Of a DNA stretch of 7,828 nucleotides, positions 1 through 6,580 are shown in pieces. The stretch's first letter is position 1. Each line of letters opens with the position of its first letter. The stretch covers positions 1 to 7,828 of the forward strand of contig JAEXTI010000548.1 of NCBI GenBank assembly GCA_023406965.1. Reading direction: 5' to 3'. The DNA comes from Chloroflexota bacterium (GTDB lineage Bacteria > Chloroflexota > Anaerolineae > Anaerolineales > Anaerolineaceae). The notes beneath the pieces are model-generated. The model was not told the origin of the DNA. It saw only the letters and a list, made by a program, of their open reading frames with translations, and searched no databases. The translations under genes were made by a program, and so were the position numbers.

Positions 1-182
1 AAAAATACCCCACCATGCCGTGTGCGACGAAGTTTTGAACCTGCTTTCGCAGGCGGGAACCTACCTGTACGCTCCGCCTTGGCCGAAGCCTATCGCGTCA
101 CGTCCTGAGAGATGGGCTCCCTTATAACTGGTGTTGGCTCAAAACCGGTTATGCCGCATCACGAACACAGCAGGGCATTGGT
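1..182 (-). ncRNA. Probable structured ncRNA, 6S RNA-like
   Basis: No convincing protein is encoded here, but the minus strand reads as a compact RNA gene of about 180 nt. Seen directly: nested complementary segments form one long rod. In window coordinates these are 174-182 with 12-19 (one bulged base), 136-146 with 31-41 (11 consecutive pairs including G-U), 115-121 with 55-61 (7 pairs), 95-101 with 67-72 (one bulge), and an apical UUCG hairpin at 81-90. A second hairpin with a GAAA loop (40-53) sits on the 3' side of a bubble whose other strand is 122-135 and contains UUAUAAG. A U-run (positions 6 to 1) follows the closing stem and would act as terminator. Known: 6S RNA is a ~180-nt rod with a closing stem and a central bubble that mimics an open promoter, often with a small hairpin in the bubble. 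The 6S identity is inferred from shape and length. A different structured RNA, or a cis-regulatory leader for a gene left of the window, remains possible. The 3' end may lie just outside the window. Confidence 0.5.
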
Positions 183-183
183 A

Positions 184-212
184 AAGATACCACAAATTTT
201 CAAGATTGTGAA
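184..212 (-). promoter_or_regulatory. Sigma70-like promoter of the ncRNA
   Basis: On the minus strand a -35 element TTCACA (207-212; 5 of 6 to consensus) is followed by exactly 17 bp and a -10 element TATCTT (184-189; 4 of 6). The predicted start falls near 176-180, right at the 5' strand of the RNA's closing stem. The promoter begins 17 bp after the ytxH-like stop codon, so the RNA would have its own promoter rather than rely on read-through. The elements are seen; their activity is inferred. Confidence 0.5.
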
Positions 213-228
213 GTCGACTCGATTCGCG

Positions 229-450
229 TCACTCGGTCACAATCTCGCCGCGCAAAGCCGCCAACTGATTCTCCAACTCAGAGCGCTTCTCCTTGGCAGC
301 CAGGCGCACTTCGCGTTCCACCTGTTCGACGTATCCCGTGATATCCGTTCGGATTTGCTTTCCCGAAGAAGGCGTGAGCAGCAGTGTCACCACGGCCCCA
401 AGAACCGCCCCCGTCAACAGACCAGCGAAAAGATTCAGTACGCGTCGCAT
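229..450 (-). CDS. YtxH-like small membrane protein
   Basis: A 73-residue protein with one N-terminal membrane segment (about residues 5-26, rich in Gly, Ala, Val and Leu), then TPSSGKQIRTDI, then a charged helical tail (about 36-72) likely to form a coiled coil. The pattern of a glycine-rich membrane helix followed by a 'P-x-S-G-K-x-x-R' turn is typical of the YtxH family, seen in many small stress-associated bacterial membrane proteins; the molecular role is not known. The ATG at 448-450 is chosen because a Shine-Dalgarno AAGGAG lies 11 nt upstream; the longer open frame back to 519 would overlap the PAP2 gene and lacks such a site. The gene starts 5 nt after the PAP2 stop codon, so translation is probably coupled and both are one transcript. 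No clear intrinsic terminator follows before the ncRNA promoter. Confidence 0.8.
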   Translation of the reverse strand: MRRVLNLFAGLLTGAVLGAVVTLLLTPSSGKQIRTDITGYVEQVEREVRLAAKEKRSELENQLAALRGEIVTE

Positions 451-455
451 AATTA

Positions 456-1451
456 TCACTTCTCCTTGTTTACCAGCCCCAAACGCCGGAAGAGCAGCGG
501 GGCAAATGCCGATACCCACAATCCAACTAAAGTATAGCGCACAAAGCGCAGAAAATAACTAATGAAATCCGCTTCGCGAGGGAAAATCTGGCCCAACCCA
601 AACCACAGCACCATGATTCCCACGAGCCCCACCAGGTAGCGCAAGATCTTCTGGTTCAAGGTGCCCGCCGGGTCATAGCCCCCTTTCGCGCGAAACAGCC
701 ACGCCGCCCCGCCCAACATGCCCAGCCAGGTTCCCGCCAGCGTGTAAGCAATTTCCATGTGCAGCGGGTCGATGCCCTCGCCGCTGCTCCGAATAGCCTG
801 CTGCTCCCATTCCGCCGGCACGGTCCAATTGTTCAAGGTCAGCCGCACCGCGCCGATGAGCACGATGAATGCCAGTGAGCTAAGAACGCTGACCCACAAC
901 AGCCGGTTCAATTCCTGCTTCGAAACCCAGTCTGCCAGCCTTTTTTCCAGGCGCAAGTACAGCAGCAACACCAGCCCACCCACTATCCAACCCACAATCA
1001 CATCGCTGGTGAAGTGCATGCCCAGGTAGATGCGTGACAGGCCGATGGATAGAACGATCACCACCGCGCCGATGATTGCCCAGCCTCGTTTGATGCTCGC
1101 GGCAGCCACGCCCCACACCGAAGCCGCGATTTGGGCATGGTTGGAAGGCAACCCAAAAGCTTTTTCCACGCTCCAGGCCTGCACGCGATCATCCACCCAG
1201 TAAGGCCTGGGGCTGTGAAATGCCAGTTTGAGCATCATATTCACGCCGTTACTCAACAAGAGCATGACCCCCACGTTCAGGCCCATGCGCACACTCACGC
1301 ACCAGTACAGCGCCGGGATGATCAACAAAAAGAAATCTTCCGTGCCCAGGAATGAAATTGCAGACATTGGGCCGATCAACCACCCGCCAACCTGTTGGTA
1401 CAAAAGGGTCAGTACCATCTCAAAATTGTGTAACAACTCAAGGATATCCAC
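456..1451 (-). CDS. PAP2-family membrane phosphatase with C-terminal membrane extension
   Basis: A 331-residue polytopic membrane protein of the PAP2 (type 2 phosphatidic acid phosphatase) superfamily, which hydrolyses lipid phosphates such as phosphatidate or undecaprenyl diphosphate at the membrane face. All three signature motifs are present: K-x6-RP with K75, R82 and P83; PSNH at 102-105, a variant of PSGH, with catalytic H105; and SR-x5-H-x3-D with S139, R140, nucleophile H146 and D150. The PAP2 core covers about residues 25-170. Beyond it are roughly 160 residues with about four more hydrophobic segments (near 183-205, 236-256, 269-290 and 297-326), longer than a minimal PAP2 enzyme and of unknown purpose. 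The start is GTG at 1449-1451, with AGGAG at 1461-1465 spaced 9 nt upstream. It is divergent from the transglutaminase gene and followed 5 nt later by the ytxH-like gene. The substrate cannot be deduced; undecaprenyl-diphosphate or phosphatidate/PGP hydrolysis are the usual options. Confidence 0.9.
   Translation of the reverse strand: MDILELLHNFEMVLTLLYQQVGGWLIGPMSAISFLGTEDFFLLIIPALYWCVSVRMGLNVGVMLLLSNGVNMMLKLAFHSPRPYWVDDRVQAWSVEKAFGLPSNHAQIAASVWGVAAASIKRGWAIIGAVVIVLSIGLSRIYLGMHFTSDVIVGWIVGGLVLLLYLRLEKRLADWVSKQELNRLLWVSVLSSLAFIVLIGAVRLTLNNWTVPAEWEQQAIRSSGEGIDPLHMEIAYTLAGTWLGMLGGAAWLFRAKGGYDPAGTLNQKILRYLVGLVGIMVLWFGLGQIFPREADFISYFLRFVRYTLVGLWVSAFAPLLFRRLGLVNKEK
462..467 (-). promoter_or_regulatory. 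Shine-Dalgarno site of the ytxH-like gene, inside the PAP2 3' end
   Basis: Minus-strand AAGGAG, 11 nt before the ATG at 450. These bases also encode the last residues (Asn-Lys-Glu-Lys) of the upstream PAP2 protein. The site decides the start of the small downstream gene and suggests ribosome hand-over between the two genes. Confidence 0.7.
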
Positions 1452-1528
1452 CGCGCCTCACTCCTGTTATTAGCCAGAATTCCGCAGAGAATACCCTCAA
1501 ACAATCGGAAAATCTGGCGTGTGAATCG

Positions 1529-1556
1529 TTGACGGTTATGCTGGTTTTATTGTACA
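1529..1556 (+). promoter_or_regulatory. Possible promoter of the transglutaminase-cyclase-SDR operon
   Basis: A good -35 (TTGACG, 1529-1534) is followed after 16 bp by a poor -10 (TGTACA, 1551-1556). Transcription would begin near 1563, almost at the ATG at 1565, giving a leaderless or nearly leaderless message. This fits the absence of any Shine-Dalgarno before that ATG. The same patch on the minus strand contains TACAAT (1549-1554), a possible -10 for the divergent PAP2 gene, without a convincing -35. The assignment is weak. Confidence 0.25.
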
Positions 1557-1564
1557 CTCAGTCC

Positions 1565-3898
1565 ATGCAAAAGAGACAAACTCGCTGGTGGGATCTGCCA
1601 ATCATCCTCTTCTTCGTCGCCGCACTCCTGGCTTCCGCCGCTCGCCTGCAAACCACCAATTGGACGGCACACCTGGTGCTCACCCAACTGGCCGCCTTGA
1701 CCGGCAGCGCGTTGGGCATTGCCCTGGGCTACAGCCTGTTCAAGCCGTGGGCAAGTTTCTTCTATGGTTTGTTCTTCTCTCTCGTTTTCCCGGTCTGGAT
1801 TTTAGGGTCCATCTTCAACGGAGAATGGCTCTACCGCCTGGAGCGGATGAACATTCGTCTGGGCACTGCTCTGGGGCAACTGATCGCCAATCAACCGGTC
1901 ACCGACCCGGTTCTGTTCGTCACACAAATGATTTTATTCTATTGGCTGATCGGCCTTCTGGGTGGTTATTTTCTTGTGCGTAAGGGAAAACCCTGGCTGC
2001 CCCTTTTGGTGGCCGCCCTTCTCGTACTCACAGTGGATTATTCATTTGATATGTTTGGCGCCGACGATACGGGCGCGCTCTTCACAATCGTTTTCTTTTT
2101 GCTCCTCCTGCTCATCTTCGCCCGGCTCAATTACCTGAGATCTCAAAGAGATTGGAACCGCTCCGGGAAAATGATCGAGACGGAAGTCGGCATGGATATC
2201 AACCGCAGCGCAGCCGTCACCGCCATTGTTCTTCTGCTCTTAGCCTGGTTTTCACCTCGCGTGGTCAAAGCCTTCACCCCCGGCACCCCGGAACAGATCA
2301 AAATGTCCGAGGATTTCCGCGCCTGGCGCCAGCGCATTTCAAACGCCGTTTCCTCACTGGAAAGCCAAAACCCAATCACTGTAGAAACCTTTGAATCCAC
2401 CCTCAACCTGGGTCGTGGCACGCCATTGAGCGAAGAAGAAGTGTTCACTGTCCGGATGAATGCCCAACCCAGTTCTTATTACCGCTTCTACTGGACAGGG
2501 CGCACCTATGACACTTTTATCAACAACCAGTGGATCGCTGTAGAAGAATCCTACATGCCGCTCAGCCCTGATAGCACCAATATCAGCTACTCCTGGCAAG
2601 GTCGCCCAGAAATTAGCTTCACCTTCACCAACCGCATCCCCTATTTGGGCTCGATGTATTATGTGAATGCCCCGGTATCGATCAGCCGCGAGGTGCAGGT
2701 TCTCCAGCGGCCTACCACCGCCGACGGGCCGGATATCACCGGAATGGAAATGAACCCGCCGCTGACATCTGGCGAGAGTTACAGCGTGCTGGCGGCAATT
2801 GGCGTCCCCAGTGTTCGCTCGATGCAATTATCCAGCGTCGAACCTTACCCCGACTGGGTCACCGAACGCTATCTTCAACTTCCTGTCGACTTCCCCGATA
2901 GCATCCGCGAACTGGCCGAATCGCTGACGGCCGGCAAACCTACCCCGTACGATAAAACCATCGCCATCACCCGCTACCTGCGCGAGAACATGGTCTATAC
3001 CACTACGGTCCCCGACCCGCCGCCCGATCGCGACCTGGTGGAGTGGTTCCTTTTCGACCTGCAAAGGGGCTTTTGTAACTATTACGCCAGCGCCGAAGTG
3101 CTCATGCTGCGCTCGGTAGGCGTTCCTACGCGGCTGTCCATCGGTTACGCTGCCGGCGATTACAATTCGGAAACAAAACAATATTCCGTCGCCGCGCAAG
3201 ACTACCATGCCTGGCCCGAAGTTTACTTCCCCAACATCGGTTGGATCGCCTTCGAGCCCACTGTTTCGCAACCCGCCTCAACTTTTCCCTCCGGCGAAAA
3301 CGCGACCTTGAACATGGAGTCCTCCCTTGAGCCAACTCCGGTCATTCCTCCCCCCATCGAAGGTCTGGAAAACATCGAGCGCGGCGATGAAGCCGAATTA
3401 CAGGCAGCCCTTGAAAAGCTCCGCCGTCAGGCGCTGATTCGCACAGTGATCACATATGGTGCTGGGGCGGCGATTATTGGTTTGCTGGTTTTCGCGGTTA
3501 TTCGTTTTAAGAAAGTTGCCCTCAAAGAAACACCATTGCCTACCTGGATTGAACGCAAGCTCGAAGTGCGCGGAATTAAGTCGCCCGCCTGGCTGCGGAA
3601 CTGGTCTATCCGCGTCCAGCGCAGCCCAATCGAAGCGCTGTTCGCCATCGTTCAAGAACTGCTGCGAGTGTGGGGCCAACCGGCTTCATCAGGCATGACC
3701 GCGTCTGAACAGGTTGACGCATTGGTCACCATCGTCCCGAAATTGACCGTGGACGCCAAAGCCCTGCTAAGCGAGTATCACCGCTCAACCTACAGTCCCT
3801 ATCCCGCCAACCTGGACAACGCCCGCAGGGCAGTCTCAAATCTACGCATGAACGGATACACCCTCTGGGCGCAGCGCCTGGTCGGCTACAAAGATTAG
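1565..3898 (+). CDS. TgpA-like transglutaminase-domain membrane protein
   Basis: A 777-residue membrane-anchored transglutaminase/protease-like enzyme. N-terminal membrane segments lie near residues 11-28, 34-57, 60-82, 116-138, 143-159, 169-188 and 214-230. A large presumably extracytoplasmic region (about 235-620) holds the transglutaminase fold, with the triad Cys504 (in RGFCNYYASA), His548 (DYHAWPEVYF) and Glu564 (WIAFEPT). Glu in place of Asp at the third position is common in this family. A Pro-rich then charged linker leads to one more membrane helix (about 626-646) and a cytoplasmic tail (about 660-775) resembling the DUF4129 domain that ends TgpA-like proteins. Family knowledge: TgpA (DUF3488 plus transglutaminase) is an inner-membrane enzyme with periplasmic active site, essential in Pseudomonas; its natural substrate is unsettled. 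The frame stays open upstream to 1352, but ATG 1565 is chosen because the protein then begins with a short basic stretch before the first helix and earlier starts overlap PAP2. A second ATG at 1538 is possible. The MoxR and DUF58 partners usual for this family are not in this window. Confidence 0.88.
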   Translation: MQKRQTRWWDLPIILFFVAALLASAARLQTTNWTAHLVLTQLAALTGSALGIALGYSLFKPWASFFYGLFFSLVFPVWILGSIFNGEWLYRLERMNIRLGTALGQLIANQPVTDPVLFVTQMILFYWLIGLLGGYFLVRKGKPWLPLLVAALLVLTVDYSFDMFGADDTGALFTIVFFLLLLLIFARLNYLRSQRDWNRSGKMIETEVGMDINRSAAVTAIVLLLLAWFSPRVVKAFTPGTPEQIKMSEDFRAWRQRISNAVSSLESQNPITVETFESTLNLGRGTPLSEEEVFTVRMNAQPSSYYRFYWTGRTYDTFINNQWIAVEESYMPLSPDSTNISYSWQGRPEISFTFTNRIPYLGSMYYVNAPVSISREVQVLQRPTTADGPDITGMEMNPPLTSGESYSVLAAIGVPSVRSMQLSSVEPYPDWVTERYLQLPVDFPDSIRELAESLTAGKPTPYDKTIAITRYLRENMVYTTTVPDPPPDRDLVEWFLFDLQRGFCNYYASAEVLMLRSVGVPTRLSIGYAAGDYNSETKQYSVAAQDYHAWPEVYFPNIGWIAFEPTVSQPASTFPSGENATLNMESSLEPTPVIPPPIEGLENIERGDEAELQAALEKLRRQALIRTVITYGAGAAIIGLLVFAVIRFKKVALKETPLPTWIERKLEVRGIKSPAWLRNWSIRVQRSPIEALFAIVQELLRVWGQPASSGMTASEQVDALVTIVPKLTVDAKALLSEYHRSTYSPYPANLDNARRAVSNLRMNGYTLWAQRLVGYKD

Positions 3899-3911
3899 GC
3901 AGTAGGCGAAA

Positions 3912-5633
3912 GTGGCAAGCACGCTAAACACCTCTACGCTGGTATCGGTCGATCAGCAGTTGATTGGCATTTCTACGATTTTCAAAGAAATCCATGCCTA
4001 CCTGAACCAATATCGCCCGGCGTTCATCCCTGAAAGCGTCTACATGGCAGTCGCGGAAATGTCCCGCGAACTGCCCACTCTCCAAAAGCAGATCCAGGCC
4101 CTGGAGGGCGAATGGCGCAGCCTGAGAGCTCTGGCCCTAATGGGACAGGTCATCAACTCCTCGCTGGACCTGGACAATCTCCTAAAAATCGTCATGGACA
4201 ACATTGTCCAGTTAACCGGAGCCGAGCGTGGATTCCTGATGCTGCGCAAAGAAGACGGTGAGTACATCGTGCAGGTTGCGCGCAACTGGGAACAGGAAAC
4301 CATCGACCCAACCGAATTTGCTCTCAGCCGCACCATCATCAACCGGGTGGTGATAGACCGTCAGGCCGTCCTCACCACCAACGCCCAGAACGATCCGCGT
4401 TTTGAAGGTCAGCATAGTATCATCGCCCACAACCTGCGCTCCATCTTGTGCGTGCCCCTGCTCCTTAAAGAAGAACTCATCGGCGTTATTTACGCCGATA
4501 ACCGCATCCGCAGCGGACTGTTTACCCGCCGCCACCTGGAAATACTAACCGGTTTTGCCAATCAAGCCGCCGTAGCTATCGAAAACGCCCGCCTGTTTGC
4601 CTCGGTGCGCCAGACCCTGGCCGAAGTAACCGAGTTAAAGAATCTGATGGATAACGTGTTCACTTCTATCCCCAGCGGCGTGGTCACCACTGATGTCGGC
4701 TCGCGCATCTTGCTGGGCAACCGGGCCGCCCGAGAAATCCTGGGGCGCGCCGAAGCAGAACTAACCGGTTTAGCCCTGCCCGACCTGTTCCCGGCTGCGT
4801 ATGGCATGTTACACGCGCAAATCAACCGCGTCTTACTGGCAAATGAAACAGTCACCGGGTTAGAACTCAACCCAGTGTTACCCGAGCGGGGCGTGGTCGA
4901 TTTACGTCTCAGCCTTTCACCCCTCAAGGACAGCCAGCAAGCCACCCAAGGCGTAGCAATCGTGTTCGAAGACCTGACCGAAAAGAAGAAACTAGAAGCC
5001 CAATACCGCCTGTTCGAGCGCATGGTCTCCCCGGCGGTCATTCACCAATTGGACCTCAATAGCATTCAACCCGGCGGGCAGCGCTGCGAAATCACCACCC
5101 TCTTCGCAGACATTCGCGGCTTCACCAGTTTCAGCGAGTCGGTCACCCCAGAAGAACTGGTCACCAACCTCAACCGTTACCTGGGAGCCGCCGCCGACGC
5201 CGTGCTGGCTCAAACGGGCACGATCGACAAATTCCTGGGCGATGCCCTCATGGCCTGGTTCAACGCCCCCATCACCCAACCCGACCATGTTCTGCGCGCC
5301 GTGCGAGCCGCCCTGTCCATCCGCCATTCCGTCGCCGCGCTCAACAACCGGCAGCCTATCTCTCGGCGGATGTCCTTTGGGGTCGGCATTCACGTAGGCG
5401 ATGCCATCTTAGGGCTGGTCGGCACCGATCAACGCCTCGATTACACCGCCATCGGCGACAGCGTCAACACGGCCAAGCGCATCCAGGAAAATGCCGGGCC
5501 GGGCGAAATCCTCCTCAGCCAGGCTGCCTACGAGCGCATCGCCGACCGCGTGGTTGTCCGTCCTCGCGATCCAATCATCGCCCACGGCAAGCGCGAACCC
5601 GTCCAGGTGGTGGAAGTCGTGCAGTTGAGTTAA
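3912..5633 (+). CDS. Soluble GAF-PAS class III adenylate cyclase
   Basis: A 573-residue cytosolic signalling enzyme predicted to convert ATP to cAMP. Domains in order: helical N-terminus, probably coiled coil near 48-75; GAF domain about 84-230; PAS domain about 245-355; linker helix 356-380; class III cyclase catalytic domain about 390-572. Catalytic residues all appear present: metal-binding D400 (LFADIRGFT) and D444 (KFLGDALMAWF), adenine-selecting K440 and D510 (RLDYTAIGD), and transition-state N519 and R523 (SVNTAKR). The Lys/Asp pair favours ATP over GTP. No membrane segment or signal peptide is visible, so input should be a cytosolic ligand, redox cue or partner sensed by GAF or PAS. 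A stop codon in frame at 3903-3905 and the absence of other early starts fix the GTG at 3912; only a weak AGG at 3904-3906 precedes it. The gene begins 13 nt after the transglutaminase stop, so co-transcription is likely. The ligand is unknown. Confidence 0.9.
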   Translation: MASTLNTSTLVSVDQQLIGISTIFKEIHAYLNQYRPAFIPESVYMAVAEMSRELPTLQKQIQALEGEWRSLRALALMGQVINSSLDLDNLLKIVMDNIVQLTGAERGFLMLRKEDGEYIVQVARNWEQETIDPTEFALSRTIINRVVIDRQAVLTTNAQNDPRFEGQHSIIAHNLRSILCVPLLLKEELIGVIYADNRIRSGLFTRRHLEILTGFANQAAVAIENARLFASVRQTLAEVTELKNLMDNVFTSIPSGVVTTDVGSRILLGNRAAREILGRAEAELTGLALPDLFPAAYGMLHAQINRVLLANETVTGLELNPVLPERGVVDLRLSLSPLKDSQQATQGVAIVFEDLTEKKKLEAQYRLFERMVSPAVIHQLDLNSIQPGGQRCEITTLFADIRGFTSFSESVTPEELVTNLNRYLGAAADAVLAQTGTIDKFLGDALMAWFNAPITQPDHVLRAVRAALSIRHSVAALNNRQPISRRMSFGVGIHVGDAILGLVGTDQRLDYTAIGDSVNTAKRIQENAGPGEILLSQAAYERIADRVVVRPRDPIIAHGKREPVQVVEVVQLS

Positions 5634-5636
5634 GGA
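5632..5636 (+). promoter_or_regulatory. Closely spaced Shine-Dalgarno of the SDR gene, overlapping the cyclase stop codon
   Basis: AAGGA overlaps the cyclase stop codon (5631-5633) and lies only 2 nt from the ATG at 5639. This is shorter than usual, so translation of the dehydrogenase may depend on ribosomes terminating on the cyclase gene. Confidence 0.4.
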
Positions 5637-5638
5637 AA

Positions 5639-6475
5639 ATGATCGATCCCGGATTGCAAGGCAAAATTGCGTTCATCACCGGGGCCAACAATCCTCTTGG
5701 CATAGGCGCCGCTACTGCCCGCGCTCTGGCCCACCAAGGTTGCAAAGTTGCCGTCACTTTCCTGCGCTTATCGCCCGAAAAACACGGTTACCAGGAAGCC
5801 GAAGTGAAACAGGCTGCTGCGCCGGGACTGCCGTTCTATCACGCCCAACGCGCCAAAGGTGCGGACGAATTGCTGACTGCCATCCAATCCGAAAACGGCG
5901 TCGCCGAGGCGTTAGAGATCGACCTGACTGACGCCGCAAACATACCGGTCTTGTTTGATTGGGTAGAATCCACTCTTGGCCCGGTGGACATCCTGGTAAA
6001 CAACGCGGCCCACTACGATCCCGCCGACACCACCGCCACTTTTTCGGCGGAGATTTTCGACGAAACCTTTGCCGTCAACGCCCGTGCCACCGTGTTGTTA
6101 ACTGCCGAGTTCGTCCGCCGCCGGGTACGGCATGGCGTGAGCTGGGGCCGCGTCATCAACCTCAGCACCGATGCCGCCCAGGCTTTCGCAGGGCAGATTG
6201 CCTACGGGGCCAGTAAAGCGGCCATAGAGGCTTTCACCCGCAGCATCGCTATCGAGGTCGGGCCGTTAGGCATCACCGTTAACACAATTGCGCCCGGTCC
6301 GGTGCAAAGCGGATACATTTCCGCGGAGTTTGAGTCCAGGCTGGTCAACGAGATTCCCCTCCGGCGCATTGGCCAACCCGAAGACATCGCCGACGCAATT
6401 GTCTTTCTAGCCTCAGAGCAAGCCAATTGGGTCACCGGACAGGTGATCAAAGTCTCCGGCGGGCACGCCTTGTAA
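5639..6475 (+). CDS. Short-chain dehydrogenase/reductase (classical SDR)
   Basis: A 278-residue Rossmann-fold NAD(P)-dependent oxidoreductase. The cofactor motif is TG-x5-GIG (T14-G23), two residues longer than the usual TG-x3-GxG. NNAA follows at 121-124. The active-site tetrad is complete: N147, S176, Y189 and K193 (YGASK). PG at 219-220 and a C-terminal VTGQ...VSGG (265-275) complete the classical pattern. An insertion after the second strand (about 42-80) replaces the short loop usual there. The same features (longer glycine motif, inserted loop, NNA-x-Y, VN-x-RAT) are, from memory, typical of an SDR subgroup often annotated as 3-oxoacyl-ACP reductase-like in Firmicutes; substrate is not known. 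It begins 5 nt after the cyclase stop and is the last gene of the plus-strand run, followed by two hairpins. Preference for NAD or NADP cannot be settled by reading alone. Confidence 0.9.
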   Translation: MIDPGLQGKIAFITGANNPLGIGAATARALAHQGCKVAVTFLRLSPEKHGYQEAEVKQAAAPGLPFYHAQRAKGADELLTAIQSENGVAEALEIDLTDAANIPVLFDWVESTLGPVDILVNNAAHYDPADTTATFSAEIFDETFAVNARATVLLTAEFVRRRVRHGVSWGRVINLSTDAAQAFAGQIAYGASKAAIEAFTRSIAIEVGPLGITVNTIAPGPVQSGYISAEFESRLVNEIPLRRIGQPEDIADAIVFLASEQANWVTGQVIKVSGGHAL

Positions 6476-6499
6476 GGGCAATTCTTATAGAGGCAGTAG

Positions 6500-6524
6500 C
6501 GCGGGTTTCTTACCCACGTCTTTT
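6500..6524 (+). terminator. Candidate intrinsic terminator 1 after the SDR gene
   Basis: Inverted repeat CGCGGGT (6500-6506) and ACCCACG (6512-6518) around a 5-nt loop, followed by TCTTTT. On the plus strand one C-A mismatch weakens the stem; on the minus strand all seven positions pair (one G-U). It starts 25 nt after the SDR stop. It could be a weak terminator or a decayed palindromic repeat. Confidence 0.4.
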
Positions 6525-6540
6525 GCTGGCCTTAACATCC

Positions 6541-6577
6541 ATGTAGGGACAGTTCATGAACTGCCCCCTACATTTTT
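6541..6577 (+). terminator. Strong palindrome with T-run, terminator of the plus-strand operon
   Basis: A near-perfect palindrome spans 6541-6573. The core is CAGTTCATGAACTG (14 bp, perfect), flanked by ATGTAGGG on the left and CCCCTACAT on the right, with a small asymmetry of one base and one mismatch. TTTTT (6573-6577) follows directly, the layout of an intrinsic terminator for the SDR operon. It lies between convergent genes and could also block antisense transcription into the lipoprotein gene, although on the minus strand no U-run follows it. The arm sequence (GTAGGG...CCCCTAC) resembles short palindromic repeats dispersed between genes in Chloroflexota and cyanobacteria (from memory, not searched). 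Confidence 0.65.
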
Positions 6578-6580
6578 GCC

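Noticed and set aside
1..182. tmRNA, RNase P RNA, SRP RNA or a common riboswitch at the left edge
   Set aside because: None of the conserved cores I know for these (tRNA-like end, P4 core, SRP GGAAG loop region, TPP/SAM/cobalamin/FMN motifs) could be found on either strand.
451..519. Upstream extension of the ytxH-like gene to 519
   Set aside because: It would overlap the PAP2 3' end by 60 bases; the ATG at 450 has a clear Shine-Dalgarno and starts right at the basic n-region.
112..537. Plus-strand open frame of 141 codons across the left region
   Set aside because: It crosses the antisense of the ytxH-like gene and the ncRNA promoter, has no ribosome site, and its composition (Arg, His, Ser, Gln-rich) looks like antisense of coding sequence.
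1352..1564. Upstream extension of the transglutaminase reading frame to 1352
   Set aside because: It overlaps the start of PAP2 on the other strand, the added residues look random, and the membrane-protein N-terminus begins naturally at 1565.
2354..2827. 157-codon minus-strand frame inside the transglutaminase gene
   Set aside because: It is a shadow of the plus-strand gene, has no ribosome site and no recognisable domain.
3897..3905. Nine-base match AGGCAGTAG here and at 6491-6499
   Set aside because: Only two short copies, with no shared flanks or inverted repeats; compatible with chance.
4562..5041. 159-codon minus-strand frame inside the cyclase gene
   Set aside because: It lies entirely opposite the GAF-PAS coding region, which has clear domain signatures on the plus strand.
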